Shown here piece by piece: positions 18,938 through 26,860 of a DNA stretch of 29,113 bases. A program made the position numbers and the translations under genes. A model generated the notes under the pieces. That model was not told the origin of the DNA and ran no database searches. It saw only the letters and a list, made by a program, of their open reading frames with translations. The stretch comes from a virus, in IMG/VR virus record IMGVR_UViG_3300032297_000265, positions 1 to 29,113 of that record. One strand, 5' to 3'. Numbering within the stretch: the stretch's first letter is position 1; every line of letters starts with the position of its first letter.

Positions 18938-19300
18938 TTATTTCTTTATTTCAATTGGTGTATTCATCGTTTCTGTAATCTTTCCTACTTCAGCCATTAA
19001 TTGTTGTCTTTCTTCTTCTGATAATCCACCTACTTCTTCTGCACCTTTATTATCGTTACTTACCAATCTTTGTACTATTGCAGCTAATTTAACTAATTGT
19101 TCATCGTTCCTCACACTTACATCCAAGTAATCTTTTATAAGAGGAACGATGACAATAGCATCATTTGGTGTTTTAATCATACTTCTGAGATCAGATACCA
19201 AAATATCAATTTGGTCTTTTTTCTGTTCAGAATTGATTACTACATCCTTAAGTAAGTTTGAATATTTCTTACCTTTATACAATTCAAAATCTAAATCCAT
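18938..19300 (-). CDS. hypothetical protein, helical
   Basis: 120 aa, unrecognised and mostly helical by pattern: a Lys/Asp-rich start (MDLDFELYKGKKYSNLLKDV), then IDILVSDLRSMIKTPNDAIV, IKDYLDVSVRNDEQLVKLAAI, and an acidic C-terminal helix LSEEERQQLMAEVGKIT. It ends one base before the spike gene starts and follows the late sigma gene by 36 bases. It could be a small baseplate protein or assembly chaperone given its neighbours. A TAGG element lies 3 bases before the ATG, preceded by TATTTATA on the coding strand. Confidence 0.6.
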   Translation of the reverse strand: MDLDFELYKGKKYSNLLKDVVINSEQKKDQIDILVSDLRSMIKTPNDAIVIVPLIKDYLDVSVRNDEQLVKLAAIVQRLVSNDNKGAEEVGGLSEEERQQLMAEVGKITETMNTPIEIKK

Positions 19301-19336
19301 ACCTATAAATAGATATGGATTTGAATAATTACACTA

Positions 19337-20257
19337 TCAATTTAATTTACCTCTATCTAAATAAGATTGAGCAATTACTTTTTGGTAACTCTTCATTTTA
19401 TTTATTACTTTGGTAATTTGTTGTGTCTTACATGACGAAATTTCTCTAATATAGAGATACAATGCTTTTTTATTAAATGCATCAATTCTATCACAGTTTC
19501 TAAACAATTCTATTACTGCATTAGCAATATTTAAATCTCTTTGTTTAGTAAAAATACGACCAACATTTCTTTCCCAATAATCAACCATCAACTTAAGAAA
19601 TTCATTGGTTTCTACATCCTTATGGTGTGGATCAACTGTCTGTAAACACACTGAAGATTCACTTGGAGTATCTGCAATGTTTACATGTTGATTGTATTTT
19701 TTATAATTACCGTTATTATGAAAAATGAGATAGTTTTTAGCAACTATACTAAAATAACTGAATGCTTTTCCTTTACCTTCTTCAAACTTATTCATGTTAG
19801 AAACTAAATGCGCAACAGTTTCTTTTTGAATTTCAATTGGACTATTATCAAAATATGTAAATTTGAATGTGTTGAATACATTTTCTACCAACTTTTCAAA
19901 TGCATTCTTAATATGAGTTTCGTAAATATGATTCCTAATATTTTGATCTTCTTCTCTATTGTATTTAATAATATACATTTCTGTATCTTTAGTAAAGTAC
20001 ATCTTTTCCGTAGATTTCTTCTTAGGAGATTCTGGTTCTACATAAGGTTCTTCAATGATAATTTTAGGTGTTTGTTTCCTAATATTTTTTTCCTTTTTAA
20101 CAGGAATAACTTTTTTCTGTTTTTTAACTTTGTTTATAACCATTTTCTTTTTTTGTTTAGTTGACTTTACTGAGATTTTTTTATTAAGACTTTTTACAAC
20201 TTTTTTCTTAACATCTCTTTTTTTTAAAACCTTTATTTTTTTCTTGGATTTTTTCAT
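19337..20257 (-). CDS. 55: late-transcription sigma factor, T4 gp55-like, with Lys-rich extension
   Basis: 306 aa; T4 gp55 is 185 aa. The sigma region starts near residue 100 and contains EKLVENVFNTFKF, IQKETVAHLVSN and the strongly characteristic NKFEEGKGKAFSYFSIVAKNYLI (about 156-178), matching the region-2-like core of phage late sigma factors. It would direct host RNA polymerase to late promoters together with a sliding clamp. The first 60 residues contain 27 Lys and 2 Arg, followed by a Pro/Glu linker (about 63-84); this part is absent from T4 gp55. The start overlaps the stop of the 88-aa gene (ATGA). Family call firm; the extension's role is unknown. Confidence 0.88.
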   Translation of the reverse strand: MKKSKKKIKVLKKRDVKKKVVKSLNKKISVKSTKQKKKMVINKVKKQKKVIPVKKEKNIRKQTPKIIIEEPYVEPESPKKKSTEKMYFTKDTEMYIIKYNREEDQNIRNHIYETHIKNAFEKLVENVFNTFKFTYFDNSPIEIQKETVAHLVSNMNKFEEGKGKAFSYFSIVAKNYLIFHNNGNYKKYNQHVNIADTPSESSVCLQTVDPHHKDVETNEFLKLMVDYWERNVGRIFTKQRDLNIANAVIELFRNCDRIDAFNKKALYLYIREISSCKTQQITKVINKMKSYQKVIAQSYLDRGKLN

Positions 20258-20520
20258 TTAGATTTTTCTTTGACAAGTTCAATCAATTTTACTATCTCCG
20301 AAAAAACAAAACCAACATCGTCATCTTTTTCAAAAATTTGTTTATCGTCAATTTCTTTTAATTTACGATATGTATTTTCAACCAAATTTTTGTATTGAAC
20401 ATTCCATTGTTGCATTGTTTCGATTACATCCAATAAATCATTCATTTTAATAAAAAAATAAATGTTTGCGCATATTGAAACCGTCAATACTACTGTGAGT
20501 ATTATTATTAGTGTTAACAT
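20254..20520 (-). CDS. small membrane-anchored coiled-coil protein
   Basis: 88 aa. It begins with one clear hydrophobic segment (residues about 2-26, LTLIIILTVVLTVSICANIYFFI), then a charged helical part (MNDLLDVIETMQQW, NTYRKLKEIDD, FSEIVKLIELVKEK). The likely topology is a short N-terminal anchor with a cytoplasmic helical domain. The stop overlaps the start of the late sigma gene, and the start lies 3 bases after the stop of the 45-aa gene. Function unknown. Coupled translation with the sigma factor is the only context clue; T4 gp33, which acts beside gp55, is not membrane-anchored, so I do not equate them. Confidence 0.65.
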   Translation of the reverse strand: MLTLIIILTVVLTVSICANIYFFIKMNDLLDVIETMQQWNVQYKNLVENTYRKLKEIDDKQIFEKDDDVGFVFSEIVKLIELVKEKSK

Positions 20521-20523
20521 AAA

Positions 20524-20661
20524 TCAATCATAATCCGAACCATCACCATTATCAAGATATTCTTCCATAAATGATATTGCTTCATTCACTAAATCCCAAT
20601 CTTGGGTTTTTTCTGCTTCTTTGAGAATATCCAATACTTCTTTTATATCAAATTCATCCAT
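20524..20661 (-). CDS. very small acidic protein (45 aa)
   Basis: ATG at 20661-20659 opens 45 codons ending TGA at 20526-20524, three bases before the start of the 88-aa gene. The peptide is acidic and helical: MDEFDIKEVLDILKEAEKTQ, then DWDLVNEAISFMEEYLDNGD. It has the regular amphipathic pattern and clean amino-acid composition of a real protein, and the tight spacing to the next gene supports it. No Shine-Dalgarno is evident. Unrecognised; small acidic phage proteins often inhibit or tether host factors, but nothing here shows that. Confidence 0.55.
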   Translation of the reverse strand: MDEFDIKEVLDILKEAEKTQDWDLVNEAISFMEEYLDNGDGSDYD

Positions 20662-20745
20662 AATATTTTAATAGTAAACTGATAATTAAATATATCGTAA
20701 AAATTTCTAAAATCAAATAATTATTACTATTTAATTAATTTTAAT

Positions 20746-21777
20746 TTAAAAACTAAAGTGATTAGGTTTATAACTATTATCAACTACTACTTCTTTTATT
20801 ACTTCTTTTTCAACAGGTACTTCTCTAATCACTTCTTTTTCAATATGTACAGGAACTTCTCTGATAATTTCTTTTATTATCTGTCCATCTTTAACTTCTT
20901 GTGTAGCTTCTTCTTTTGCTTGTTCAACTATTTCTTCTAAAGTTGGTTCTTTTTCTGGAGTTTCTTCTGTTTTAACAATAGGTTTAACATAAATTGCATC
21001 TCCTAATGTTGTATTATAAGCCAATAATAAACAAATTGCAAGTGGGTCAAATACTGATATAAGACAAATAATAAACCACTTTACTACTTTATTAATATCC
21101 ACACCAAATTCATCTGCTACGAATTTAAATGTTTGTAAATCTTTTTGACCACCACTTTTTATCTTGATGTCTGATATTTGTTTGTCTAATTTTTGTATCT
21201 CGTCAACGGTAGATTGAATTTTATTATTTTCTACATCTATATCTTTTTCACTCTTATCAATAAATTCTTTTGTAGATTGTTGTATTTGTGCCAATTGAAT
21301 TGGATTACGACTTATGATAACATTGGTTATACTTTCATTTAATCTATTTTCTTGACTTACTCTTAATTTAGTAATGTTTTCTATTCTTTTCTTAGCATCA
21401 CTTATCTTATCACTATACATTTTTTTCTGATCTTGTATATAAACAATCTTTTCTTCACTCAATTTATTTTCAATCGCAGATTGTTGATATGCAGATGTCA
21501 AATAACCAAAAATACCAAGTGATGTAATGAACATCAATGCTACAACTGCTAAAATAAGATAGGTTTTCAACAACAATTGTGATCTTTTCCAGTATCTATA
21601 TAAAAATGTAGTAGCTACTAATTTACCAATTTCAAGTGAACTAGCCATAATCATTGATGCTATAGCAGATCCACTAAACAACATACCAATACCAATTATA
21701 CTAAAAAATGCAGCACAACTCGCTATAAATAACGAAGATAAGCCTACGATTCTTTCAAAAGTGAATTGTGTTTTCAT
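20746..21777 (-). CDS. multi-pass membrane protein with long coiled coil
   Basis: 343 aa. It has three hydrophobic segments at about 10-36, 37-60 and 68-97, a long charged coiled coil at about 100-205, a fourth hydrophobic segment at about 231-254 (WFIICLISVFDPLAICLLLAY), and an acidic/charged tail. The tail contains two near-identical units around 307-332 (EVPVHIEKEVIREVPVEKEV). This layout matches proteins labelled only as membrane or coil-containing in T4-like aquatic phages; no function is known. The gene follows the hsp20 terminator and begins a run of membrane, small and sigma-factor genes. Remodelling of the host membrane or polar tethering are open options. Confidence 0.68.
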   Translation of the reverse strand: MKTQFTFERIVGLSSLFIASCAAFFSIIGIGMLFSGSAIASMIMASSLEIGKLVATTFLYRYWKRSQLLLKTYLILAVVALMFITSLGIFGYLTSAYQQSAIENKLSEEKIVYIQDQKKMYSDKISDAKKRIENITKLRVSQENRLNESITNVIISRNPIQLAQIQQSTKEFIDKSEKDIDVENNKIQSTVDEIQKLDKQISDIKIKSGGQKDLQTFKFVADEFGVDINKVVKWFIICLISVFDPLAICLLLAYNTTLGDAIYVKPIVKTEETPEKEPTLEEIVEQAKEEATQEVKDGQIIKEIIREVPVHIEKEVIREVPVEKEVIKEVVVDNSYKPNHFSF

Positions 21778-21792
21778 ATTGTATATATAGTC

Positions 21793-21833
21793 AAAAAAGA
21801 AAAAACCCTCTACCGTTTATAACAATAGAGGGT
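21793..21833 (-). terminator. Rho-independent terminator after hsp20
   Basis: On the minus strand an 8-bp stem (ACCCTCTA at 21833-21826 pairing with TAGAGGGT at 21812-21805) encloses a 13-base loop and is followed by TTTTT-C-TTTTTT. It lies 22 bases beyond the hsp20 stop codon. Confidence 0.88.
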
Positions 21834-21854
21834 ATATAATAAATATATAACTAA

Positions 21855-22337
21855 TTATTTAATCGTAACTTTTCTTACTTCCGGAACAGCAGGTTTTACT
21901 TTATTTAATGTAATTAAAAGAATACCGTTTTCAAATGTAGCAGATACTGTATCTTTTTCAATATTATCTCCTAAAGTAAATGATCTACGGAAACTAGAAC
22001 GTTTTAATTCTCTTCTAATGTATTTTCCACCTTGTGAATCTGTAACATTTTTACTTTTACCACCACTTACAGTAAGTACATTTTGTTCCACTTCAACATT
22101 TACATCTTGTTTACTTAAACCTGGAACTTCAGCTTCTATAACTACTTTATCACTGTAATCAACGACATCTACTCTTGGATATGAACCTTTTTCAAAAAAG
22201 TCTGCGCCAAAATCTTGACTAAAATTAGGGGCATTTGCTTTGAAAAATTCATCAAAAATTTGATCAAATGGAGTTAAAAACTCATCACGGTGAACTGCAC
22301 GAAATAACGGATTATTTTGATATTTTACTACTGACAT
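21855..22337 (-). CDS. small heat shock protein, Hsp20/alpha-crystallin family
   Basis: 160 aa, the usual size for bacterial Hsp20. The alpha-crystallin domain runs from about residue 52: PRVDVVDYSDKVVIEAEVPG, LSKQDVNVEVEQNVLTVSG, then YIRRELKRSSFRRSFTL and the hallmark A-x-FENGILLITL. The C-terminal extension holds the I-x-I/V-type tail (VRKVTIK). It would hold unfolding proteins during infection. Hsp20 genes occur in many T4-like aquatic phages. A good Shine-Dalgarno (AAGAAAGGA) lies 9 bases upstream, directly behind a perfect palindrome that contains TATAAT, and the gene has its own terminator. It therefore looks separately regulated. Confidence 0.93.
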   Translation of the reverse strand: MSVVKYQNNPLFRAVHRDEFLTPFDQIFDEFFKANAPNFSQDFGADFFEKGSYPRVDVVDYSDKVVIEAEVPGLSKQDVNVEVEQNVLTVSGGKSKNVTDSQGGKYIRRELKRSSFRRSFTLGDNIEKDTVSATFENGILLITLNKVKPAVPEVRKVTIK

Positions 22338-22355
22338 ATATATTTTTCCTTTCTT

Positions 22356-22379
22356 AAATGGTCTATTATAGACCCATTT
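22356..22379 (-). promoter_or_regulatory. palindrome/hairpin overlapping a TATAAT box upstream of hsp20
   Basis: GGTCTA-TTA-TAGACC (22360-22374) is a perfect dyad, extended by AAAT/ATTT with one bulged base. On the coding strand its centre reads TATAAT (22370-22365). The hairpin directly abuts the Shine-Dalgarno (22355-22347) of hsp20. It could be an operator over a -10 box, or a leader hairpin affecting translation. No good -35 is visible. Confidence 0.6.
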
Positions 22380-22424
22380 TCATGTATTCTTTTTGGGACA
22401 TACAAGGATAACTGTTTTAGTCAT
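22380..22424 (-). other. possible 14-codon leader peptide
   Basis: ATG at 22424-22422 opens MTKTVILVCPKKNT and stops at 22382-22380, immediately before the palindrome in front of hsp20. No clear ribosome binding site precedes it. It could be chance or the remnant of a gene; its position next to a hairpin is the only argument for a leader role. Confidence 0.22.
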
Positions 22425-22467
22425 CTAACTTATATATATTGACTTTTTAAGAAAAATACAAAAAAAT

Positions 22468-23400
22468 TTATTCAATTGGATTGGGTGGCAAAAAATTATT
22501 TTGTGTATATTCACTTATATAACGATCTTTAAATCGTATACCAGCATATGTTTCGTAATCTTCAATCGTTCTTACATTTCCAAAATTATAAATTGAATCA
22601 ATCAATTTATCAAATCCATCCATACCAAATAATTTCTTATGTCTATTTGTAGAATCATTATCTAATTTGCTCCAATCACTTCCTTCTATAATATGATCAT
22701 CCCAATGTTTTGGTCTTTTTTCTCTGGTATAATAATGCCAGGCAATAATTTTATTTGGATGATATAAATCATATCCATGTGTATACGATCTTACACCAAT
22801 ATTAGTTTCTTCACCATAAAAATAATAACTTGGATCGTGTTGTACCAATTTACTAAATTCACCGTCTGTAAAAGCAAAATGTCCGCTGTAAAATCTTGAC
22901 GGTATTGGATTATCATATGTTTCGGTTAATGGTTCAGGAATAAAAAACATTGGTCCTTCATCCATGAATTTTTCCAAATTCATTTTCCAAACTTCTTGTA
23001 AAAATTCTTCTTTATCCGGATCATAATGTGGTAAATAACCAGTGATCAATGGTTTATCACTTCCCATTTCTTTACATTGATTATACATTTCAATCAATTG
23101 TTCATCCCAATTTTGGATAAATCTATGATGTGAATCCAATTGAAGTGTATATTCTTCACCGTTATATTTTTGTTGAATTAAATTCCTTGCCCAACATACA
23201 CCTTTGCTTTCAACATATGGAATATCAATATATTCAATTAAATGTTTGATGGGTTCCAATGTTTCATTATCATCATGTTGCCAAGCAACAACAATTCTCA
23301 AAAATTCTGGATTCTTAGCTTTTTCAACTAAGTCTAAAACTGTTGGAATTAATTCGGGATCTCTATAACTCGCTATTTGAACAAATATTTTATAACTCAT
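22468..23400 (-). CDS. glycosyltransferase, GlcNAc-transferase type (GT-A fold)
   Basis: 310 aa. The N-terminus IFVQIASYRDPELIPTVLDL and the segment SKGVCWARNLIQQKYNGEEYTLQLDSHHRF match the family of Skp1-type GlcNAc transferases (Pfam 'Glycosyltransferase (GlcNAc)'). D89-S-H91 is the metal/sugar-nucleotide motif. Distal signatures are SRFYSGHFAFTDGEF, YYFYGEETNIGVRSYTHGYDLYHPN and AWHYYTREKRPKHW. It probably transfers a sugar from a UDP donor in the cytoplasm. The target may be a virion protein, phage DNA or a host surface molecule. It lies one base after the second fibre gene, which makes fibre or virion glycosylation an attractive guess. Confidence 0.82.
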   Translation of the reverse strand: MSYKIFVQIASYRDPELIPTVLDLVEKAKNPEFLRIVVAWQHDDNETLEPIKHLIEYIDIPYVESKGVCWARNLIQQKYNGEEYTLQLDSHHRFIQNWDEQLIEMYNQCKEMGSDKPLITGYLPHYDPDKEEFLQEVWKMNLEKFMDEGPMFFIPEPLTETYDNPIPSRFYSGHFAFTDGEFSKLVQHDPSYYFYGEETNIGVRSYTHGYDLYHPNKIIAWHYYTREKRPKHWDDHIIEGSDWSKLDNDSTNRHKKLFGMDGFDKLIDSIYNFGNVRTIEDYETYAGIRFKDRYISEYTQNNFLPPNPIE

Positions 23401-23401
23401 T

Positions 23402-24532
23402 TTATACTAAACTTGCGGATCTCAATGTACCATTTGCACTTCTAGCAAATAAAAACATTATACTATTATCTTCTATTACGGCAAAACTGCCAGATTTAAG
23501 AGAACTTGTATATGCAAAATTTGAACTACTAATTACATTATATCCAGTAGAATATACTTGTCCACTACTACTTACACAAAAAGTTGTGGTCAAACTTGAA
23601 CTTCCATATGTTACTTCAATTGCTTTATGTAAATGATATGTTTGTGGATTTGATGCACTACTACCACTAAATACTTCAATTGTAAATCGTGAACTGGTAT
23701 TAATTGTAGATGGAGATGTACCTATATTAAATGTACCATCTCTAGATAAAGATTGTGCTCCTTTTTGAGGCCAAAAATATAATCCATTGGATCTTGACGA
23801 CATCACATAAGATACAGGCGTAGATTCACCAGTAATTTGTTTTGATACAAATTGTGAAGATCCACTATAACTAACTAAATCAATTGTTCCCCTAATATCA
23901 TATGGAGTTCCTGGTGCAGAATTAGCACCATCTGCATTTACAATTAATGCCCAAGAATCTCCAGATGAAGACTGCGCACTTTGTAACATTAAACTACTAT
24001 TATATTCGGCTCTTACTGCTACATATCCTCCATTAGAACCAGTAACAAATAAAGCAGGATTTGATTTTTGTATTTTTAAATCACGGGTAGATGTAAAATA
24101 CCCAGTTTCAGCATAAAATGCGTTTGTTGATCCTAATGTCGTGGAGTTTGTCCAAATAGGTATATAATTAGTTGTTCCCGCACCAAACAAAGTACCAGCA
24201 CTAGAATTTAAAGCATAACTCGCAGTTAATGCGTTTGATGAACTTAATGCGTAACTACTACTATTAGAAAAATCTGAATATGATGAACTAATAGATCTAC
24301 TGGAACTAATTGCCCAACTACTTGTTCCTACAAATTGAGGAGATGTACCTGTTCCTGTAATTCTGCCAGTTAAAGATCCAGTAAAACTTCCTGTTGAAAA
24401 TAAATCTTGTAATTGTGTTAAACTAGCTCTATAAGTTTTTATAGAACTGCTTTGATCAATTGGAAAAAAATCACTACCAGTTAAACTGGCAATAGGATCT
24501 AATTGACTGATTTTTATACTTGTTGTTGGCAT
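23402..24532 (-). CDS. tail fibre-like protein, Ser-rich repeats (paralogue 2)
   Basis: 376 aa. The N-terminal 45 residues form a small head (KISQLDPIASLTGSDFFPID), a pattern common at the attachment end of phage fibres. Residues 47-60 are TGSFTGSLTG steps. Residues 70-112 are an Ala/Ser repeat (GTSSWAISSS, SSSYALSSSNALTASYALN), probably a fibrous shaft. The distal part from about 145 is strand-rich and unrecognised, likely the receptor-facing region. The shaft motifs recur almost word for word in the adjacent 384-aa protein, so the two are tandem paralogues with different tips. Followed at one base by a glycosyltransferase gene. Confidence 0.72.
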   Translation of the reverse strand: MPTTSIKISQLDPIASLTGSDFFPIDQSSSIKTYRASLTQLQDLFSTGSFTGSLTGRITGTGTSPQFVGTSSWAISSSRSISSSYSDFSNSSSYALSSSNALTASYALNSSAGTLFGAGTTNYIPIWTNSTTLGSTNAFYAETGYFTSTRDLKIQKSNPALFVTGSNGGYVAVRAEYNSSLMLQSAQSSSGDSWALIVNADGANSAPGTPYDIRGTIDLVSYSGSSQFVSKQITGESTPVSYVMSSRSNGLYFWPQKGAQSLSRDGTFNIGTSPSTINTSSRFTIEVFSGSSASNPQTYHLHKAIEVTYGSSSLTTTFCVSSSGQVYSTGYNVISSSNFAYTSSLKSGSFAVIEDNSIMFLFARSANGTLRSASLV

Positions 24533-24541
24533 AGTCTATTT

Positions 24542-25696
24542 TTAAATATTAAATTCTAAAATTGTCATTGATGATGTCGCCCAATATAAAGTAGGATAAC
24601 CAGAGGATTGATTTGTATACCAAGTTGCACTAGCTTCACTTCCTTTTACTTTAACAACATATGTTCTAGAAGATAAACTGCCAGCAGTATCTAAATAAGT
24701 TGTAGTTTGTGGAGATGCATCAAAAACAGTTAAATTTACACTTGCAAATTGTTCAAGTAACGGTGTTGAATCTTTAAATAAACCTGCGACCGCATTACCA
24801 ACAGCATCTCCATTCGCTAAAATGATTGATGTATTTATCAAAAATTTAGAATTAATAGATTTTGGTGTAATTGTAATTGATAACCCAGTATCAACCCAAG
24901 ATGTTCCTGTTCCAGATTGTTTAGTATAATATTGTACTGAATTGGCAGATAATACAGCTCCTGTTCCTGCAAAATAACTCGCAGTTTGTGCATTAGAAGA
25001 TGTCAATGCATAACTTGAACTTTGTGCATAACTTGCACTTAAAGAACTATTCGCATAACTTGCAGTACCAAAATATCCAACCGCATTGGTAACACTAGAA
25101 CTAAAAGTTGTCGAAGATACATTTCCTACTATAGTAAGTTTATTATTATTAGTTGTATCCCAATAAAGATTTGAATTTCCACCAAATTGACTTCCTGCAG
25201 CATTAAATTGAATAGATCCTTGGTTTCCTCCAGGCGAAGTTGTAGTACTTGTTAGATTTACAGTAATTGTATTTTCTGTTAAATTTTCACTTAAAGAACA
25301 ATTTGTTCCGCCAACTATATTTTTGAATTGTAAATCTACACCTGACTTTTGTTTAAAAAATCCAAGACCGGATGTTCCAATATTACTTGCCGTATTTGAT
25401 TCTCCTGATCCACCACCACTTGCTGCATAAGCTGCAGTTAAAGCATTAGTTGCCCAACTGCTTGTGCCTGTTAAATCACCTTTAAAACTACCAGTAAATG
25501 ACCCAGTAAAACTACCAGTATAATTACCATTAAAAATAGATGCGGACTTTGCACTAATTACATAGTCCGCAAGATCTATTGATGTAATCTTTTTGGTTTC
25601 TTGCGCAGCAATATCTGTAATAAACAACAAGTCATTGGATTGAACTTGTGAATCAGTATAAGCTGCTAATTCAGTAATTATCTTACTATTGGACAT
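24542..25696 (-). CDS. tail fibre-like protein with jelly-roll tip (paralogue 1)
   Basis: 384 aa. The N-terminal head KIITELAAYTDSQVQSNDLL has the same layout as its downstream neighbour. It is followed by NGNYTGSFTGSFTGSFKGDL (about 57-76) and GTSSWA. A second repeat near 215-240 (SSSYALTSSNAQTASYFAG) forms shaft. The C-terminal ~130 residues (SITITPKSINSKFLINTSI, LFKDSTPLLE, TYVVKVKGSEASATWYTN, MTILEFNI) match a C1q/TNF-like jelly-roll often found at the end of aquatic phage fibres. It lies 25 bases after phoH. The coding-strand leader contains TTAAAGATAT, a weak Shine-Dalgarno. Confidence 0.74.
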   Translation of the reverse strand: MSNSKIITELAAYTDSQVQSNDLLFITDIAAQETKKITSIDLADYVISAKSASIFNGNYTGSFTGSFTGSFKGDLTGTSSWATNALTAAYAASGGGSGESNTASNIGTSGLGFFKQKSGVDLQFKNIVGGTNCSLSENLTENTITVNLTSTTTSPGGNQGSIQFNAAGSQFGGNSNLYWDTTNNNKLTIVGNVSSTTFSSSVTNAVGYFGTASYANSSLSASYAQSSSYALTSSNAQTASYFAGTGAVLSANSVQYYTKQSGTGTSWVDTGLSITITPKSINSKFLINTSIILANGDAVGNAVAGLFKDSTPLLEQFASVNLTVFDASPQTTTYLDTAGSLSSRTYVVKVKGSEASATWYTNQSSGYPTLYWATSSMTILEFNI

Positions 25697-25721
25697 ATAT
25701 CTTTAATAGATATATATATCA

Positions 25722-26510
25722 TTATGTTTTGACATTTTTTAATTTTTTAACAATATATTTTACCAAAGTACTTCTAACAATGTCTTCTTCAGTAAATTTA
25801 AATGTATAAATTCCATTTTCTTTACTTTCATCATCGTCAAAAGCACTCATTATCTTCATAAAACCGCTTTTGCCATTAATATCACTTTGATCAGGATCAC
25901 CCAATATAAAGACTTTACTGAATTCACCTACTCTTGTAATCAATGTAGTCAATTCTTTTACTGTCATGTTTTGTGCTTCATCAGCAACAATACACTTAGC
26001 ATTCCAATTCAATCCTCTCAAAAATCCAAGTGGAATACTATCCAAACGATTTTCTTTTTGTAAAATTTCAATGTCTCGTTTTGGTAGTAGTTCTGCTAAT
26101 TTTTCCAACAAAGGTTGAATATAAGGTGCCATTTTTTCATCCGCTTCACCTGGCAAAAATCCGATTTTACTATCAGCACTTTCTACAGCACTTCTAATAT
26201 AAAGTAAATCACTTACTTTCTTTTGACTTAATAATTTTAATGCGGAATATATAGTGATATATGTTTTACTAGAACCTGCAGGACCACTAACAAATACCAT
26301 TTTGGTATCTTTGTTTAAAGCTATATTTAAAAATTCTTTTTGTTTTTCTGTTAATTCTCTTTCAAATATTGATAACTCATGTTTTAATTTTGTTCTTTGA
26401 TAGACGATAGGACTTGTATCATTTTTGGGTTCATTATTTTGATATTCAACATTGTTATTATTGTTTGAACTATCATTTTTGCTTTTTTGAAGGTTTTTCT
26501 TTTTTTTCAT
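25722..26510 (-). CDS. phoH: PhoH-like ATPase
   Basis: 262 aa. Walker A is GPAGSSKT at 76-83, with the family context MVFVSGPAGSSKTYITIYSA. Other landmarks are YIRSAVESADSKIGFLPGEADEKMAPY (about 104-130), Walker B IVADEAQN (174-181) and the LGDPDQSD motif (203-210). PhoH is an RNA-linked P-loop ATPase/helicase-like protein of uncertain role, widespread in marine phages. The first ~45 residues are a Lys/Asn-rich, low-complexity extension. The gene overlaps the upstream 118-aa gene by 38 bases in another frame. No in-frame Met follows before the Walker A strand, so this start is kept. Confidence 0.93.
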   Translation of the reverse strand: MKKKKNLQKSKNDSSNNNNNVEYQNNEPKNDTSPIVYQRTKLKHELSIFERELTEKQKEFLNIALNKDTKMVFVSGPAGSSKTYITIYSALKLLSQKKVSDLLYIRSAVESADSKIGFLPGEADEKMAPYIQPLLEKLAELLPKRDIEILQKENRLDSIPLGFLRGLNWNAKCIVADEAQNMTVKELTTLITRVGEFSKVFILGDPDQSDINGKSGFMKIMSAFDDDESKENGIYTFKFTEEDIVRSTLVKYIVKKLKNVKT

Positions 26511-26829
26511 GAGTAATCTTATTTAAGATAGAATTTAATTTGTTCTCAACCGTTTTAACCCTTATACATAATTCATATTGTTCCTTTTCAATATAGTAAT
26601 TGTAAACATTATCCAAATTTTCTTTGAATTGATTCTTTGGTAATGTAACAACAAAGTCAGAATTCTTAAAACTAAATATTTCAACAAAACTTAACTTTTT
26701 ATCAATTGCATATTCTATTGATGCAACAATATGCTCCATCATTTGAATTTTATTGACTTCAATGAACTTATTCATTTCATTGAAATTAGAAGGTAACGAG
26801 TATAATTTATGTTTGGATGCTTTTGGCAT
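26473..26829 (-). CDS. hypothetical protein upstream of phoH
   Basis: 118 aa, unrecognised. It is helical and mixed-charge: LPSNFNEMNKFIEVNKIQMM, then a hydrophobic strand pair around LSFVEIFSFKNSDFVVTLPK, a helix FKENLDNVYNYYIEKEQYEL, and a lysine-rich tail. Its last 38 bases overlap the start of phoH, so the two are probably translated in tandem. A small protein of similar kind beside phoH could be a partner, but nothing in the sequence proves it. It is preceded by TATTTATA on the coding strand and by a terminator further upstream, so this may be a transcript start. Confidence 0.66.
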   Translation of the reverse strand: MPKASKHKLYSLPSNFNEMNKFIEVNKIQMMEHIVASIEYAIDKKLSFVEIFSFKNSDFVVTLPKNQFKENLDNVYNYYIEKEQYELCIRVKTVENKLNSILNKITHEKKEKPSKKQK

Positions 26830-26860
26830 ACAGATATAAATATCAAAAACATTGTTACAA

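Noticed and set aside
19808-20261. Plus-strand frames rich in Phe/Leu, looking like membrane proteins
   Set aside because: They are the reverse complement of the Lys-rich sigma factor extension; Lys codons read backwards give Phe and Leu.
23402-25696. CRISPR-like or tandem DNA repeats
   Set aside because: The repetition is at protein level (Ala/Ser and Gly/Ser steps) with diverged codons and no constant repeat-spacer lengths.
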